The notes under the pieces were generated by a model. The model was not told the origin of the DNA. It saw only the letters and a list, made by a program, of their open reading frames with translations, and made no database searches. Source: Holothuria scabra (taxonomy: Eukaryota; Echinodermata; Holothuroidea; Aspidochirotida; Holothuriidae). From it: a stretch of 64,000 nucleotides of DNA. Below are positions 53,401 through 55,197 of the stretch, piece by piece. The DNA is taken from NCBI GenBank assembly GCA_037179385.1, contig CM074184.1:13906001-13970000 (forward strand). Direction: 5' to 3'. Positions within the stretch are counted from its first letter, which is position 1. Each line of letters starts with the position of its first letter. Position numbers and translations under genes: made by a program.

Positions 53401-53612
53401 TCCCTGTATGCTTGACAAAATTACCTTGGAAGAGGTCACATGGGGTCAGTAATTTTTGCCCAAATATCCATGTGTAGCAGTCTAAAGCTGCCAGTAGCAT
53501 ATCAAACCAGTTGCAGGTCTGACTTAGAGAAAACGGCTCGTTCTTCAAGTCTAAACAATAAGATGAAAGGATACCATTGCAGTTGCTTTCTCTTCCACCA
53601 CCACCTTCAAAC
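32..53612 (-). CDS. PRKDC: PRKDC (DNA-PKcs) orthologue, partial gene, 43 internal exons
   Basis: DNA-PKcs is the PI3K-like protein kinase that Ku recruits to DNA double-strand ends for non-homologous end joining. The exons match, in order, human PRKDC from about residue 1,220 to about 3,300 (alignment from memory, positions approximate). Recognisable landmarks are FEGGG at the start of e1, [15 protein letters not shown] (e15), HYMILDI (e19), FVETQ (e28), YNWLTGS (e29) and PYMIRSK (e38). Exon phases agree at all 42 internal junctions and the frame has no stop. Summed coding length is 6,355 nt. The product is a HEAT-repeat solenoid leading into the FAT domain. The N-terminal exons and the catalytic domain are outside the window. 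Introns are full of transposons, but no exon is broken. The retained S/T-Q clusters and closed frame argue for an active gene. Confidence 0.95.
121..1782. other. Intron e42/e43
   Basis: It contains a copy of a dispersed repeat at 541-700 and a two-unit, roughly 40-bp tandem repeat at about 1650-1726 whose units share tgtatatacctgtg and aatgcc. Otherwise I see no coding signal. Confidence 0.6.
541..700 (+). repeat. Dispersed repeat with TAAC-rich tail (copy 1)
   Basis: It starts near ctatgggctgggggttgtag, runs through ccctgcctgtcgtaagagg and aacttaacggg, and ends in a taactaa-rich tail. The same series of motifs appears at 16856-18945 (interrupted by insertions), and the 3' part at 54380-54550. 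It is probably a SINE-like retroposon. I did not recognise a tRNA head. Confidence 0.6.
1783..1957 (-). CDS. PRKDC: PRKDC exon e42
   Basis: Acceptor ttgtag, donor gtaaga; phase 0 in, phase 1 out. Peptide [19 protein letters not shown] and [19 protein letters not shown] aligns with human NNFSLAMKLLKELHKESK and WVQSYCRLSHCRSR. Confidence 0.92.
2506..2650 (-). CDS. PRKDC: PRKDC exon e41
   Basis: Acceptor atgaag, donor gtaggt; phase 2 in, phase 0 out. Peptide [12 protein letters not shown] and [17 protein letters not shown] matches human RCFFLSKIEEKL and LIRSCKFSMKMKMIDSA. The acidic linker between them is shorter than in human. Confidence 0.92.
3054..3280 (-). CDS. PRKDC: PRKDC exon e40
   Basis: Acceptor cctcag, donor gtaata; phase 0 in, phase 2 out. 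Peptide [28 protein letters not shown] and [12 protein letters not shown] matches human [28 protein letters not shown] and MNIWDDIITNR. Confidence 0.97.
3577..4292. mobile_element. Non-autonomous hAT-like element, 716 bp
   Basis: Inverted termini of about 32 bp start CAGGGAGGT and read ACTAGATGGAGATCCATCGA on both arms. GTCATAT flanks both ends directly, so the target duplication is 7 bp, or 8 bp with one changed base. A CAGGG terminus and a duplication near 8 bp are typical of the hAT superfamily. There is no transposase inside. Confidence 0.75.
4346..6452 (+). mobile_element. Helitron/Helentron-like tandem-repeat element, family 3
   Basis: The 5' end reads CCAGAATGC, followed by an AATGC/GCATT hairpin and the subterminal motif GGTTTCGATGATA. 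About twelve diverged monomers of roughly 145-150 bp follow. Then come an (AC)n and (CATA)n tract (6325-6410) and a 3' hairpin whose right arm, TATCATCGAAACC, is the inverse of the 5' motif. Monomers carry TGACCTTTGACC. The element sits between A and A with no target duplication visible. Its 3' end is about 12 bp from the donor of PRKDC e39. It is non-autonomous, with no Rep/helicase ORF. Confidence 0.8.
6325..6412 (+). repeat. (AC)n / (CATA)n microsatellite
   Basis: An imperfect AC run followed by about ten CATA units. It is the internal microsatellite of the family 3 Helitron-like element, just before the 3' hairpin. Confidence 0.95.
6465..6563 (-). CDS. PRKDC: PRKDC exon e39
   Basis: Acceptor ttcaag, donor gtaagt, 33 codons, phase 0. 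Peptide [20 protein letters not shown] followed by CTKTFLE aligns with human [20 protein letters not shown]. A Helitron-like element ends about 12 bp beyond the donor. Confidence 0.91.
7256..7399 (-). CDS. PRKDC: PRKDC exon e38
   Basis: Acceptor tttcag, donor gtaaaa, 48 codons, phase 0. Peptide [18 protein letters not shown] and [11 protein letters not shown] matches human [17 protein letters not shown] and DQSLLTFIDKA. Confidence 0.97.
7440..7640 (-). mobile_element. tRNA-derived SINE, second family (Ser/Leu-like head)
   Basis: Read on the minus strand, it begins with GAGTGGCAGAGTGGTCTATT, like the A box and D arm of class II tRNAs (Ser/Leu). A longer variable part follows, then GGTTCAAGTCC, a good B box. 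The body after the head is unlike the other SINE family in this window. I see one copy, with no clear target duplication. Confidence 0.65.
7763..7873 (-). CDS. PRKDC: PRKDC exon e37
   Basis: Acceptor ccatag, donor gtattg, 37 codons, phase 0. Peptide [20 protein letters not shown] and [14 protein letters not shown] matches human [20 protein letters not shown] and PPDLNKIWSEPFYQ. Confidence 0.96.
8454..8528 (-). CDS. PRKDC: PRKDC exon e36
   Basis: Acceptor ttgcag, donor gtaatt, 25 codons, phase 0. The peptide [20 protein letters not shown] is acidic and sits where human has [20 protein letters not shown]; the terminal DLWD/DFWE match supports it. Confidence 0.88.
9027..9165 (-). CDS. PRKDC: PRKDC exon e35, FAT domain
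   Basis: Acceptor tataag, donor gtgaca; phase 2 in, phase 0 out. Peptide [37 protein letters not shown] and MKLYDQ matches human LYRSIGEYDVLRGIF and KQITQSALLAEARSDYSEA. This is the N-terminal part of the FAT helical repeats. Confidence 0.97.
9972..11242 (+). mobile_element. Helitron/Helentron-like element, family 2, copy 1
   Basis: The 5' end CAAGAGCCCAATGGGC forms a small GCCC/GGGC hairpin followed by the subterminal motif GGTTCCTTGC. A long unique part leads to about three monomers containing ggtgacc...gatgacc...gacctccacc, then (AC)n with CG at 11162-11198. The 3' hairpin GGTTCCTTTGC/GCAAGGAACC contains the inverse of the 5' motif. Similar to 12252-13364 along most of its length. It ends about 14 bp from the donor of PRKDC e34. 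Confidence 0.8.
11258..11381 (-). CDS. PRKDC: PRKDC exon e34
   Basis: Acceptor tattag, donor gtgaga; phase 1 in, phase 2 out. Peptide [20 protein letters not shown] and STWIELAR aligns with human IRLLEEALLRLLPAE and LRWVELAKLYR. A Helitron-like element ends about 14 bp inside the intron, next to this donor. Confidence 0.93.
12252..13364 (+). mobile_element. Helitron/Helentron-like element, family 2, copy 2
   Basis: It has the same 5' hairpin and GGTTCCTTGC motif as the copy at 9972-11242, the same unique 5' region (for example the segment with ggtgtttgggtgtataagca), about two monomers, an (AC)n tract at 13293-13324 and the terminal ACAAGGAACC. It is about 160 bp shorter than copy 1, chiefly in the monomer array. 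Confidence 0.8.
13501..13588 (-). CDS. PRKDC: PRKDC exon e33
   Basis: Acceptor ggacag, donor gtaaga; phase 0 in, phase 1 out. Peptide [20 protein letters not shown] aligns with human [20 protein letters not shown]. Confidence 0.9.
14087..14266 (-). CDS. PRKDC: PRKDC exon e32
   Basis: Acceptor tttacag, donor gtagaa, 60 codons, phase 0. Peptide [20 protein letters not shown] and [10 protein letters not shown] matches human [20 protein letters not shown] and FFPPFVSCIQ. Confidence 0.96.
14549..14862. mobile_element. CAGGCC-type short element with nested foldback insertion
   Basis: It is a relative of 54982-55197: shared stretches include tttttcaggtgtg, ggtgtgcaaaaaatcacact and ctaaaaattcaaggcctg. 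Between cccactcctgg and atggtgaaattaagg it carries an extra palindromic segment (about 14597-14706) absent from the other copy. Confidence 0.7.
14597..14706. mobile_element. Foldback MITE, about 108 bp (copy 1)
   Basis: Inverted arms of about 38 bp start GGGCCCATTCCA and contain agagttatgcacaatcttaa (right arm gcgtaactct). A second copy lies at 40633-40737. Insertion is supported by the uninterrupted host copy at 55 kb. Confidence 0.75.
14978..15109 (-). CDS. PRKDC: PRKDC exon e31
   Basis: Acceptor ttgtag, donor gtaaga, 44 codons, phase 0. Peptide [19 protein letters not shown] and [10 protein letters not shown] matches human [19 protein letters not shown] and LITPLQAVAQ. A Helitron-like element begins about 18 bp upstream of its acceptor. 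Confidence 0.97.
15130..15768 (+). mobile_element. Helitron/Helentron-like element, family 1, copy A
   Basis: The 5' end CCAGAAAGCCAAAAGGCTT forms an AAGCC/GGCTT hairpin, followed by TGATTCCTTGCC. Two to three monomers of about 160 bp, an (AC)n tract and a 3' hairpin GATTCCTTGCC/GGCAAGGAATC follow. It inserted between A and A without duplication. Its 5' end is only about 18 bp upstream of the PRKDC e31 acceptor, in the polypyrimidine/branch-site region. Confidence 0.82.
15961..16104 (-). mobile_element. SINE remnant (headless)
   Basis: The body of the main SINE family (agttagttaaatgagatttt ... ctgtttatgctgag ... aagcacaatg) without the tRNA-like head. Confidence 0.6.
16811..16855 (+). repeat. 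31-bp minisatellite, left part
   Basis: About 1.5 units of attagtcatatcaacattgt plus cagttgcttaaa. The continuation lies at 18943-19030, beyond the nested insertions, so the array was probably split by them. Confidence 0.65.
16915..17157 (-). mobile_element. tRNA-derived SINE, full length
   Basis: Minus strand head: TTTGGTCTAATGGTAGAGCA (A-box region) and GGTTCAATTCC (B box), then a body with catgtgcttgatg-like and ccagttgtgg-like blocks and a tail ctccatctaactatctaac. The flanks TGTTGTTACA and TGTTGTAACA are a target duplication (9 of 10). It is inserted in the dispersed repeat. Confidence 0.85.
17178..18824. mobile_element. TTAA-flanked non-autonomous DNA transposon (Kolobok/piggyBac-type), 1.65 kb
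   Basis: Direct TTAA flanks both ends (17174-17177 and 18825-18828). The termini are GGGTGCATATCTCAATTAG and, inverted, GGGAGCATACCACAATTAA (15 of 19). A TTAA target is characteristic of piggyBac and Kolobok. Inside is a second inverted pair, GGGTCATTCCAYGGGGTTGG (17401 and 18567 regions), and about five copies of ACCTATGCAAC or its variants. No transposase ORF is evident. It is nested in the dispersed repeat. Confidence 0.75.
18943..19030 (+). repeat. 31-bp minisatellite, right part
   Basis: About three units of the attagtcatatcaac / cagttgctt minisatellite also found at 16811-16855. It runs to within about 60 bp of the e30 donor. Confidence 0.65.
19086..19201 (-). CDS. PRKDC: PRKDC exon e30
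   Basis: Acceptor ccctag, donor gttggt (a weak but GT donor); phase 1 in, phase 0 out. Peptide [20 protein letters not shown] followed by [12 protein letters not shown] matches human [20 protein letters not shown] and ARKGVAEQKRE. Confidence 0.92.
19526..19767 (-). mobile_element. tRNA-derived SINE, full length
   Basis: The same family as 16915-17157, with head TTTGGTCTAGCAGTAGAGCA, B box GGTTCTATTCC and a ctaactaac tail. It is inserted in a region of degenerate gtgatgtagcatattt repeats that continue on both sides (19455-19520 and 19768-19840). Confidence 0.8.
19886..20119 (-). CDS. PRKDC: PRKDC exon e29
   Basis: Acceptor gttcag, donor gtgagt; phase 1 on both sides. Peptide [31 protein letters not shown] and [14 protein letters not shown] matches human SSFDWLTGSSTDP, SSDSLLF and VGPDFGKKRLGLPG. 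One additional SQ (GSQN) follows the ABCDE block. Confidence 0.95.
20543..20717 (-). CDS. PRKDC: PRKDC exon e28, ABCDE (T2609) phosphorylation cluster
   Basis: Acceptor cctcag, donor gtaagt; phase 0 in, phase 1 out. It encodes [19 protein letters not shown] and [19 protein letters not shown], aligning with human TPMFVETQASQG, GQIRATQQQHDF and TLTQ. Four S/T-Q sites are present: FVETQ (human T2609), DSQ, RATQ (T2638) and TATQ (T2647). In vertebrates phosphorylation here controls end processing and release of the kinase from DNA. Confidence 0.96.
20770..21047. mobile_element. Long-palindrome MITE, 278 bp
   Basis: The arms of about 115 bp start CATTACGTGAAAWAGCCCTT and match imperfectly along their whole length (ctttgggyrgkkaagtc, cttgatrtt, acagttta). 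The element lies in the 700-bp intron between e28 and e27. Confidence 0.75.
21418..21628 (-). CDS. PRKDC: PRKDC exon e27
   Basis: Acceptor cggcag, donor gtaatg; phase 2 in, phase 0 out. Peptide [20 protein letters not shown] and [20 protein letters not shown], then LSECRFQ, is almost the human sequence ([40 protein letters not shown]). Confidence 0.98.
22324..22422 (-). CDS. PRKDC: PRKDC exon e26
   Basis: Acceptor gtgcag, donor gtaagt; phase 2 on both sides. Peptide [20 protein letters not shown] corresponds to human [20 protein letters not shown]. Confidence 0.9.
23219..23392 (-). CDS. PRKDC: PRKDC exon e25
   Basis: Acceptor cccaag, donor gtgagg; phase 2 on both sides. Peptide [19 protein letters not shown] and [18 protein letters not shown] matches human DDERQKVCLDIIYKMMPKL and TCREQMYNILMWIHDNYR. 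Confidence 0.97.
24265..24414 (-). CDS. PRKDC: PRKDC exon e24
   Basis: Acceptor ctccag, donor gtaaga; phase 2 on both sides. Peptide [20 protein letters not shown] followed by LEVISSRVE matches human [20 protein letters not shown] and LEVVLCRVE. Confidence 0.94.
24415..26086. other. Intron e23/e24
   Basis: No exon or full transposon recognised. It holds the double hairpin at 25690-25790. Confidence 0.5.
25690..25790. repeat. Paired hairpins ATGGTTTC...AAACCAT
   Basis: Two hairpins, ATGGTTT/AAAACCAT and ATGGTTTC/GAAACCAT, lie about 35 bp apart, framed by gctgag and ctcagc. They are probably a small foldback element or the end of one. Confidence 0.5.
26087..26211 (-). CDS. PRKDC: PRKDC exon e23
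   Basis: Acceptor tttaag, donor gtaagg; phase 0 in, phase 2 out. Peptide [17 protein letters not shown] and [18 protein letters not shown] matches human LCELVAKQLKQHQN and FIVCLNKVTKSFPPLADR. Confidence 0.95.
26612..26869 (-). mobile_element. tRNA-derived SINE, full length
   Basis: Head TTTGGTCTAACGGTAGAGCA and the same body as 16915-17157. The flanks CAACAACAGCTAG and CAACAATAGCTAG form a 13-bp target duplication with one mismatch. It lies in the intron just 5' (in + coordinates) of e22. Confidence 0.88.
26916..27024 (-). CDS. PRKDC: PRKDC exon e22
   Basis: Acceptor ttgtag, donor gtataa; phase 2 in, phase 0 out. Peptide [20 protein letters not shown] and [15 protein letters not shown] matches human [20 protein letters not shown] and AAEVLGLILRYVMER. 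Confidence 0.94.
27559..27690 (-). CDS. PRKDC: PRKDC exon e21
   Basis: Acceptor ctacag, donor gtatgt; phase 2 on both sides. Peptide [20 protein letters not shown] and [11 protein letters not shown] matches human GKDPNSKDNSVGIQLLGIV and ANDLPPYDPQC. Confidence 0.96.
27780..28186. other. GC-richer unique intron segment
   Basis: This segment is richer in G+C and CpG than the surrounding intron. No exon is recognised. It leads into the duplicated 28187-28302 block. Confidence 0.4.
28187..28302 (+). repeat. Duplicated block with AAGATGGC motif (copy 1)
   Basis: It is nearly identical, inverted, to 63437-63552: shared blocks include gacgggaaacaggaagggcc, gggagcgttgctc, aaacaacaagatggc and ccatactacatga. 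AAGATGGC is the YY1-type motif often found at promoters and LINE 5' ends. No gene start could be shown here. Confidence 0.65.
28682..28821 (-). CDS. PRKDC: PRKDC exon e20
   Basis: Acceptor gtgtag, donor gtatgt; phase 0 in, phase 2 out. Peptide [20 protein letters not shown] and [15 protein letters not shown] matches human [20 protein letters not shown] and RHNLEIIKTLVECWK. Confidence 0.97.
28986..29218 (-). mobile_element. tRNA-derived SINE, variant head
   Basis: The body matches the main SINE family. On the minus strand the head has TGGTTAGTGCATCTGCCTTG and B box AGTTCGACTCC, so the tRNA-like part differs from the other copies. Confidence 0.7.
29476..29870. mobile_element. Inverted-repeat element, about 395 bp, uninterrupted copy
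   Basis: The termini GACTTCCTATACATGGACA and, inverted, GACTTCCTATATACATGGAC frame a body homologous to 49011-51632 without the Helitron-like insertion found there. Confidence 0.75.
29871..30756. other. Intron segment with dispersed repeat
   Basis: The part at about 30480-30660 resembles 59170-59370 (both read ccctayattttcawg, raaagggaaat, aatttccct). The rest is unremarkable. Confidence 0.45.
30757..30900 (-). CDS. PRKDC: PRKDC exon e19
   Basis: Acceptor ttacag, donor gtaatg, 48 codons, phase 0. Peptide [17 protein letters not shown] and [17 protein letters not shown] matches human VFRPYAKHWLSPLLQL and GIHYMVVEIVATILSW. Confidence 0.96.
31064..31183 (-). CDS. PRKDC: PRKDC exon e18
   Basis: Acceptor tcacag, donor gtattt, 40 codons, phase 0. 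Peptide [19 protein letters not shown] and [15 protein letters not shown] matches human DLPSWMKFLHGKL and NIRLFLAKLVINTEE. Confidence 0.95.
31581..31718 (-). CDS. PRKDC: PRKDC exon e17
   Basis: Acceptor tcccag, donor gtatgt, 46 codons, phase 0. It begins [10 protein letters not shown], adding one more SQ, then [20 protein letters not shown], matching human EMDELNRHECMAPLTALV. Confidence 0.96.
32051..32229 (-). CDS. PRKDC: PRKDC exon e16, PQR-like S/T-Q cluster
   Basis: Acceptor ctttag, donor gtatgg; phase 1 in, phase 0 out. It encodes [20 protein letters not shown], matching human SYLADSTLSEEMSQF, followed by a low-complexity linker with SQ, TQ, SQ and TQ pairs ([19 protein letters not shown]). 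In human PRKDC the equivalent linker holds the PQR autophosphorylation sites around S2023-S2056. Confidence 0.93.
32352..32508 (-). CDS. PRKDC: PRKDC exon e15
   Basis: Acceptor accaag, donor gtaaga; phase 0 in, phase 1 out. It contains [19 protein letters not shown], matching human FPVEVEVPMERKKKYIEIR, one of the best conserved stretches of the middle domain. Confidence 0.97.
32618..32750 (+). mobile_element. Degenerate SINE-like sequence
   Basis: It has a tRNA-like head with B box GGTTCAATTCC, then agctctgcataagcaa and ccacaactg blocks shared with the main SINE family, shortened internally. Confidence 0.55.
33162..33330 (-). CDS. PRKDC: PRKDC exon e14
   Basis: Acceptor ttccag, donor gtaata; phase 2 in, phase 0 out. 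The peptide contains [17 protein letters not shown] and [14 protein letters not shown], near-identical in pattern to human RLYHCAAYNCAISVICC and KFYQGFLFSEKPEK. Confidence 0.97.
33640..33818 (-). CDS. PRKDC: PRKDC exon e13
   Basis: Acceptor ttatag, donor gtaagt; phase 0 in, phase 2 out. It encodes [20 protein letters not shown] and [19 protein letters not shown], matching human ITKKMGYYKILDVMYSRL and INQVFHGSCITEGNELTK. Confidence 0.94.
34496..34703 (-). CDS. PRKDC: PRKDC exon e12
   Basis: Acceptor cattag, donor gtgaga; phase 2 in, phase 0 out. The peptide contains [20 protein letters not shown] and [16 protein letters not shown], matching the human GLLESVYEMFRKD to IVVDAIDVLKSRF interval at the start of the NUC194-type region. 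Confidence 0.92.
34768..34790 (+). repeat. Poly-C tract
   Basis: About 20 consecutive C between cccac and gacttgttgg, 65 bp upstream (gene sense) of the e12 acceptor. Confidence 0.9.
35026..35268 (+). mobile_element. tRNA-derived SINE, full length, plus orientation
   Basis: It begins with the A-box region GTGTGGTCTAGAGGTAAGAGC-like head, has B box GGTTCAATTAC, the common body and a ccatcttactaac tail. The flanks ACATGTGAACTTTT and ACATGTGAACATTT are a target duplication with one or two mismatches. Confidence 0.88.
35417..35544 (-). CDS. PRKDC: PRKDC exon e11
   Basis: Acceptor ctccag, donor gtatat; phase 0 in, phase 2 out. It contains [19 protein letters not shown], matching human MLLELMTEVLCREQQHVME. 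Confidence 0.95.
36152..36254 (-). CDS. PRKDC: PRKDC exon e10
   Basis: Acceptor acatag, donor gtaata; phase 2 in, phase 0 out. Peptide [19 protein letters not shown] followed by [11 protein letters not shown] matches human LEQLIVAHFPMQSREF and FNNYVDCMKKF. Confidence 0.94.
36440..36738 (+). mobile_element. TTAA MITE, 299 bp (copy 1)
   Basis: Flanked by direct TTAA. The termini start AGGCCCAATTCTCTCACC and, inverted, AGGTCCAGTCCTCTCACC. The copy at 42559-42855 is in opposite orientation and clearly homologous throughout. Confidence 0.85.
36835..36992 (-). CDS. PRKDC: PRKDC exon e9
   Basis: Acceptor tttgtag, donor gtaagt; phase 0 in, phase 2 out. It encodes [20 protein letters not shown] and [13 protein letters not shown], aligning with human FPEVFTTYISLL and LLPFFTSLTGG. 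Confidence 0.92.
37338..38454 (+). mobile_element. Helitron/Helentron-like element, family 1, copy B
   Basis: It has the 5' hairpin AAGCC/GGCTT, TGATTCCTTGCC, about six monomers of roughly 155 bp, (AC)n at 38370-38407 and the 3' hairpin GATTCCTTGCC/GGCAAGGAATC. The flanks are A on both sides with no target duplication. Monomers contain ggtgacctcaaatgacc then tttgacctctacc. Confidence 0.85.
38455..39590. other. Intron e8/e9, unassigned part
   Basis: I recognise no exon. The text has short direct repeats such as gtttgtatgtttgtatg at 39020, and the right end has tttccatgaccttccc-type sequence seen again near 40490-40560. Confidence 0.4.
39597..39800 (+). pseudogene. LINE ORF2 C-terminal remnant with CCHC motif
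   Basis: In one plus-strand frame the sequence reads [20 protein letters not shown], followed by [11 protein letters not shown]. The C-x2-C-x8-H-x4-C pattern with an HLFWxC core is typical of the 3' end of L1/Tx1-type LINE ORF2. It is a short fragment with stops after it. Confidence 0.65.
40633..40737. mobile_element. Foldback MITE, about 105 bp (copy 2)
   Basis: The arms GGCCTGTTCCACAAAGAGTT and, inverted, GGCACCTGTTCCACAAAGAG frame the same core as 14597-14706 (gcacaatcttaag, ttactgttgactta). Confidence 0.75.
41147..41270 (-). CDS. PRKDC: PRKDC exon e8
   Basis: Acceptor tttgcag, donor gtgagt; phase 2 in, phase 0 out. The peptide contains [20 protein letters not shown] and KKLLQIDAK, matching the human ILQHWKKCDSW to AKILQIDSS segment. 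Confidence 0.93.
41303..41471 (-). mobile_element. tRNA-derived SINE, 5'-truncated
   Basis: The SINE body and tail without the tRNA head. The flanks are a perfect 12-bp target duplication TAAAGAAAAGAG (41291-41302 and 41472-41483), showing that the truncation happened at insertion, as expected for target-primed reverse transcription. Confidence 0.88.
41957..42201 (-). CDS. PRKDC: PRKDC exon e7
   Basis: Acceptor ttatag, donor gtatgt; phase 0 in, phase 2 out. It contains [18 protein letters not shown] and [15 protein letters not shown], matching human EYFYSLFSETINTELL and AVLNGMLDQSFRERA. Confidence 0.95.
42559..42855 (-). mobile_element. TTAA MITE, 297 bp (copy 2)
   Basis: Flanked by TTAA at 42555-42558 and 42856-42859. 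It is the inverted-orientation relative of 36440-36738; both read accaattctcctaaccttct and acagttcatgatgt. Confidence 0.85.
42860..44146. other. Intron e6/e7, unassigned part
   Basis: Low-complexity AT-rich sequence. I recognise no gene or element. Confidence 0.4.
44147..44296 (-). CDS. PRKDC: PRKDC exon e6
   Basis: Acceptor tttcag, donor gtaata, 50 codons, phase 0 throughout. The peptide includes [14 protein letters not shown] and [13 protein letters not shown], matching human LASGLLELAFAFGG near its end. The 2.2-kb hAT element lies in the intron just upstream (gene sense). Confidence 0.92.
44570..46796. mobile_element. Non-autonomous hAT element, 2.23 kb
   Basis: It has a perfect 8-bp target duplication GTTCATGT (44562-44569 and 46797-46804). 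The termini TAGGGCCTAACCGAT and, inverted, TAGGGCCCAACCGAT match at 14 of 15. The subterminal regions are packed with CCGAT/ATCGG units (cgatccgatgtccgatg). An 8-bp duplication and subterminal repeats are typical of hAT. The interior is clearly richer in CpG than the flanking intron. The longest open frame inside (45428-45844, minus) resembles nothing I know. Confidence 0.88.
47187..47316 (-). CDS. PRKDC: PRKDC exon e5, with probable GC donor
   Basis: Acceptor ttacag. The encoded segment contains [20 protein letters not shown] and [19 protein letters not shown]. The obvious GT donor (four bases further on) would leave phase 1, but e6 needs phase 0. Ending at ATG before gcaagtta, a canonical GC-type donor, restores the frame. 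The boundary is therefore inferred from phase. Confidence 0.85.
47838..47932 (-). CDS. PRKDC: PRKDC exon e4
   Basis: Acceptor ttttag, donor gtaaat; phase 0 in, phase 2 out. It encodes [19 protein letters not shown] and then IVSRRI, aligning with the human helix pair around NLMKALKMSP. Confidence 0.88.
48181..48303 (-). CDS. PRKDC: PRKDC exon e3
   Basis: Acceptor gtgaag, donor gtaagg, phase 0 on both sides, 41 codons. The peptide contains [19 protein letters not shown], a close match to human EPASIGFNIGDVQVMAHLP. Confidence 0.95.
49087..51321 (+). mobile_element. Helitron/Helentron-like element, family 1, copy C
   Basis: The longest copy, with 5' CCAGAAAGCCAAAAGGCTT, about ten monomers of roughly 156 bp, (AC)n at 51240-51274 and 3' hairpin GATTCCTTGCC/GGCAAGGAATC. 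The empty-site relative at 29.5 kb fixes both ends: CCAGAAAG at the left and GGAATCA at the right, inserted in an A run with no duplication. A LINE fragment interrupts the array at 49395-49888. Confidence 0.87.
49395..49888 (-). pseudogene. 5'-truncated LINE fragment (CR1/L2-like reverse transcriptase end)
   Basis: On the minus strand it encodes [20 protein letters not shown], then [34 protein letters not shown] and [20 protein letters not shown], the familiar C-terminal end of the reverse transcriptase ORF in CR1/L2-type elements. It is followed by a 3' end with aaggcgctatataag and a (TTA)n tail. It lies inside a Helitron-like monomer: accaaaa continues as gcaataggc on the other side. Confidence 0.88.
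51960..52460 (-). repeat. Duplicated fragments of the PRKDC e2 3' end
   Basis: At about 51966-51991, 52010-52032 and 52439-52458 the intron repeats the end of e2 (ctttaaagcatctgtagggt and aattgccc). The copy at 51966 even keeps the splice donor (AAG then gtaaat) and would read GNYPEAALK. No acceptor accompanies them, so they are probably not exons. Confidence 0.7.
52481..52704 (-). CDS. PRKDC: PRKDC exon e2
   Basis: Acceptor ttccag, donor gtatgt; enters in phase 1, leaves in phase 0. The peptide contains [15 protein letters not shown] and [17 protein letters not shown], matching the human LLKAVAFFLES and KCTVVVRIMEF segments. Its 3' end (coding GNYP..ALK plus the donor) is copied several times in the following intron. 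Confidence 0.93.
53425..53612 (-). CDS. PRKDC: PRKDC exon e1
   Basis: The acceptor reads tttatag and the donor gtaatt. The exon enters in phase 2 and leaves in phase 1. The protein begins [10 protein letters not shown] and includes [12 protein letters not shown], matching human FEGGG and WLDLLLAALECY. This is the most upstream exon I could find. The exon before it lies beyond base 64000. Confidence 0.93.
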
Positions 53613-53996
53613 CTATAAAATAGAAAGAAATAAAAGAAAAAGATATATAAAAAAGATATAATCTTCTTAACAACCCCAAAGTAAGTCACAGGAAAATTTT
53701 GGAAGGAAATCTAACAAGACCTTCCAATTTTTTTGCATAATAAACAGAAAATACACAACTGTACGTTTATTACCATGTGGCGTGAAATGGCTGCTAAATT
53801 GAAAGGGTTTCTCTAGCATTAAATGCTAGAATGGTGGGTTGTTACCAGCTAGAATCATGGTTTTACTTGGCACAAAAATATTACATCTAAGTCGATCACC
53901 TTGAAAAAAAAAAAGCTGGAAGTTATTAATTTAATTATAAGAGACAAACTGTTTTTATCTGGAATTACTTTTAGACATCTACCATTTTCTTGTTTA

Positions 53997-54265
53997 CAGG
54001 CCTCGACAAATCCCCCGCCCGACAGCCCGGGACAAGTAAAAAATCACTCCGGCAACTACTGTCCTCAATGTTGCAGTCCACATGGCAAGTACCCCCAGCC
54101 TTAAATTTTTGAGTTGCACAAAATGGCGTTTGTACTTTTAGACTTTAAAAATGATATGTACTCAACAGTTTTGAATTGGACAAGTAGATATTTATGCGGA
54201 CAAGTAGATTGAGGAAACAGCTAGTCCATTGGACAAGAACGAAAAGAAAAATTTGTCAAAGCCTG
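53997..54265. mobile_element. hAT MITE, 269 bp
   Basis: It has a perfect 8-bp duplication CTTGTTTA (53989-53996 and 54266-54273). Termini CAGGCCTCGACAAAT and, inverted, CAGGCTTTGACAAAT match at 13 of 15. A related terminus appears at 57529 (caggctttgacaaattattt). Confidence 0.9.
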
Positions 54266-54379
54266 CTTGTTTAATCTTCTCTATTGCTGTGACAACATTC
54301 TTCTCTTGTTCAAAACATGATCCATTATTCTTTTAAGTCCCATAGCCCAATGAAGTGAACCCTACAAGACCATGGTATC

Positions 54380-54550
54380 ACCTAGCTGTTTCAAGAGGTA
54401 ACTTAAAGGGAGAACTTGCACCTATTTCCACTGAATTTTAAAGCAAACTTGAACACTATTTGAACTTAACTTTTTTATCTAGCTGACACTATATATGCAC
54501 TGATGTTGATGTGTCCTCAGATCCCATCTAATATTTAAAGTAATACCAAC
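54380..54550 (+). repeat. Dispersed repeat with TAAC tail (copy 3, 5'-truncated)
   Basis: It starts at gtttcaagaggtaacttaaa and continues gggagaacttgcacc, ending in gatcccatctaat. Same family as 541-700. Confidence 0.6.
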
Positions 54551-54981
54551 TAACCCTGATAACTCACAACCACTGAAAGAGATTGACCATATCTCCATTG
54601 AGGGAATTCAAGTGATATTCAAGAATAACAGGTACTTCTTTAAATATTCCATCAGGACTGAAATTTTTTACTAATAAAATATTAGTTAAAAAGACAGTGA
54701 TGAAACAAATACCAACAATTAAGTCTCTGGAGAGGTATACTTATTTTTGGGGTTGATCTATCTCTTAAATCACCTAACTTGGGAGGGAGGCAACTGCAGG
54801 CAAGGACAAAATCTGTGGGCAATTCCCTCCATGCCTGCCTCCCATCCAGCCTCTCCTACAGCACCAACACTCATCTGACCTCCAATGACCTTCCAACAAT
54901 TTTATAATGATGTTTACAAATAGTTCACCAACCCCATAGATCTTTCCCCATTATTTCTTACAAGTGAAAATCAGCAAACAC

Positions 54982-55197
54982 CAGGCCATGAATTTTATAT
55001 TTTTCAGGTGTGTCACAAATCACTCTCCTCAAGAAAAAAAGGAGTGTGGTTGGTGTGCTGTTTGATTTCACTTTTCTAGATTTATATACTAAAGCTGTCT
55101 TCATCATCTAGGTGTGCAAAAAATCACACTCCTCAGAGTAATTTGAGGTGAGTGATGGTGTGCAATCACATTCGTACCCCTAAAAATTCAAGGCCTG
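54982..55197. mobile_element. CAGGCC-type short element, uninterrupted
   Basis: The termini CAGGCCATGAATTTT and, inverted, CAGGCCTTGAATTTT are near-perfect over 15 bp. Internal ggtgtgcaaaaaatcacact and ggtgtg blocks are shared with 14549-14862. Confidence 0.7.
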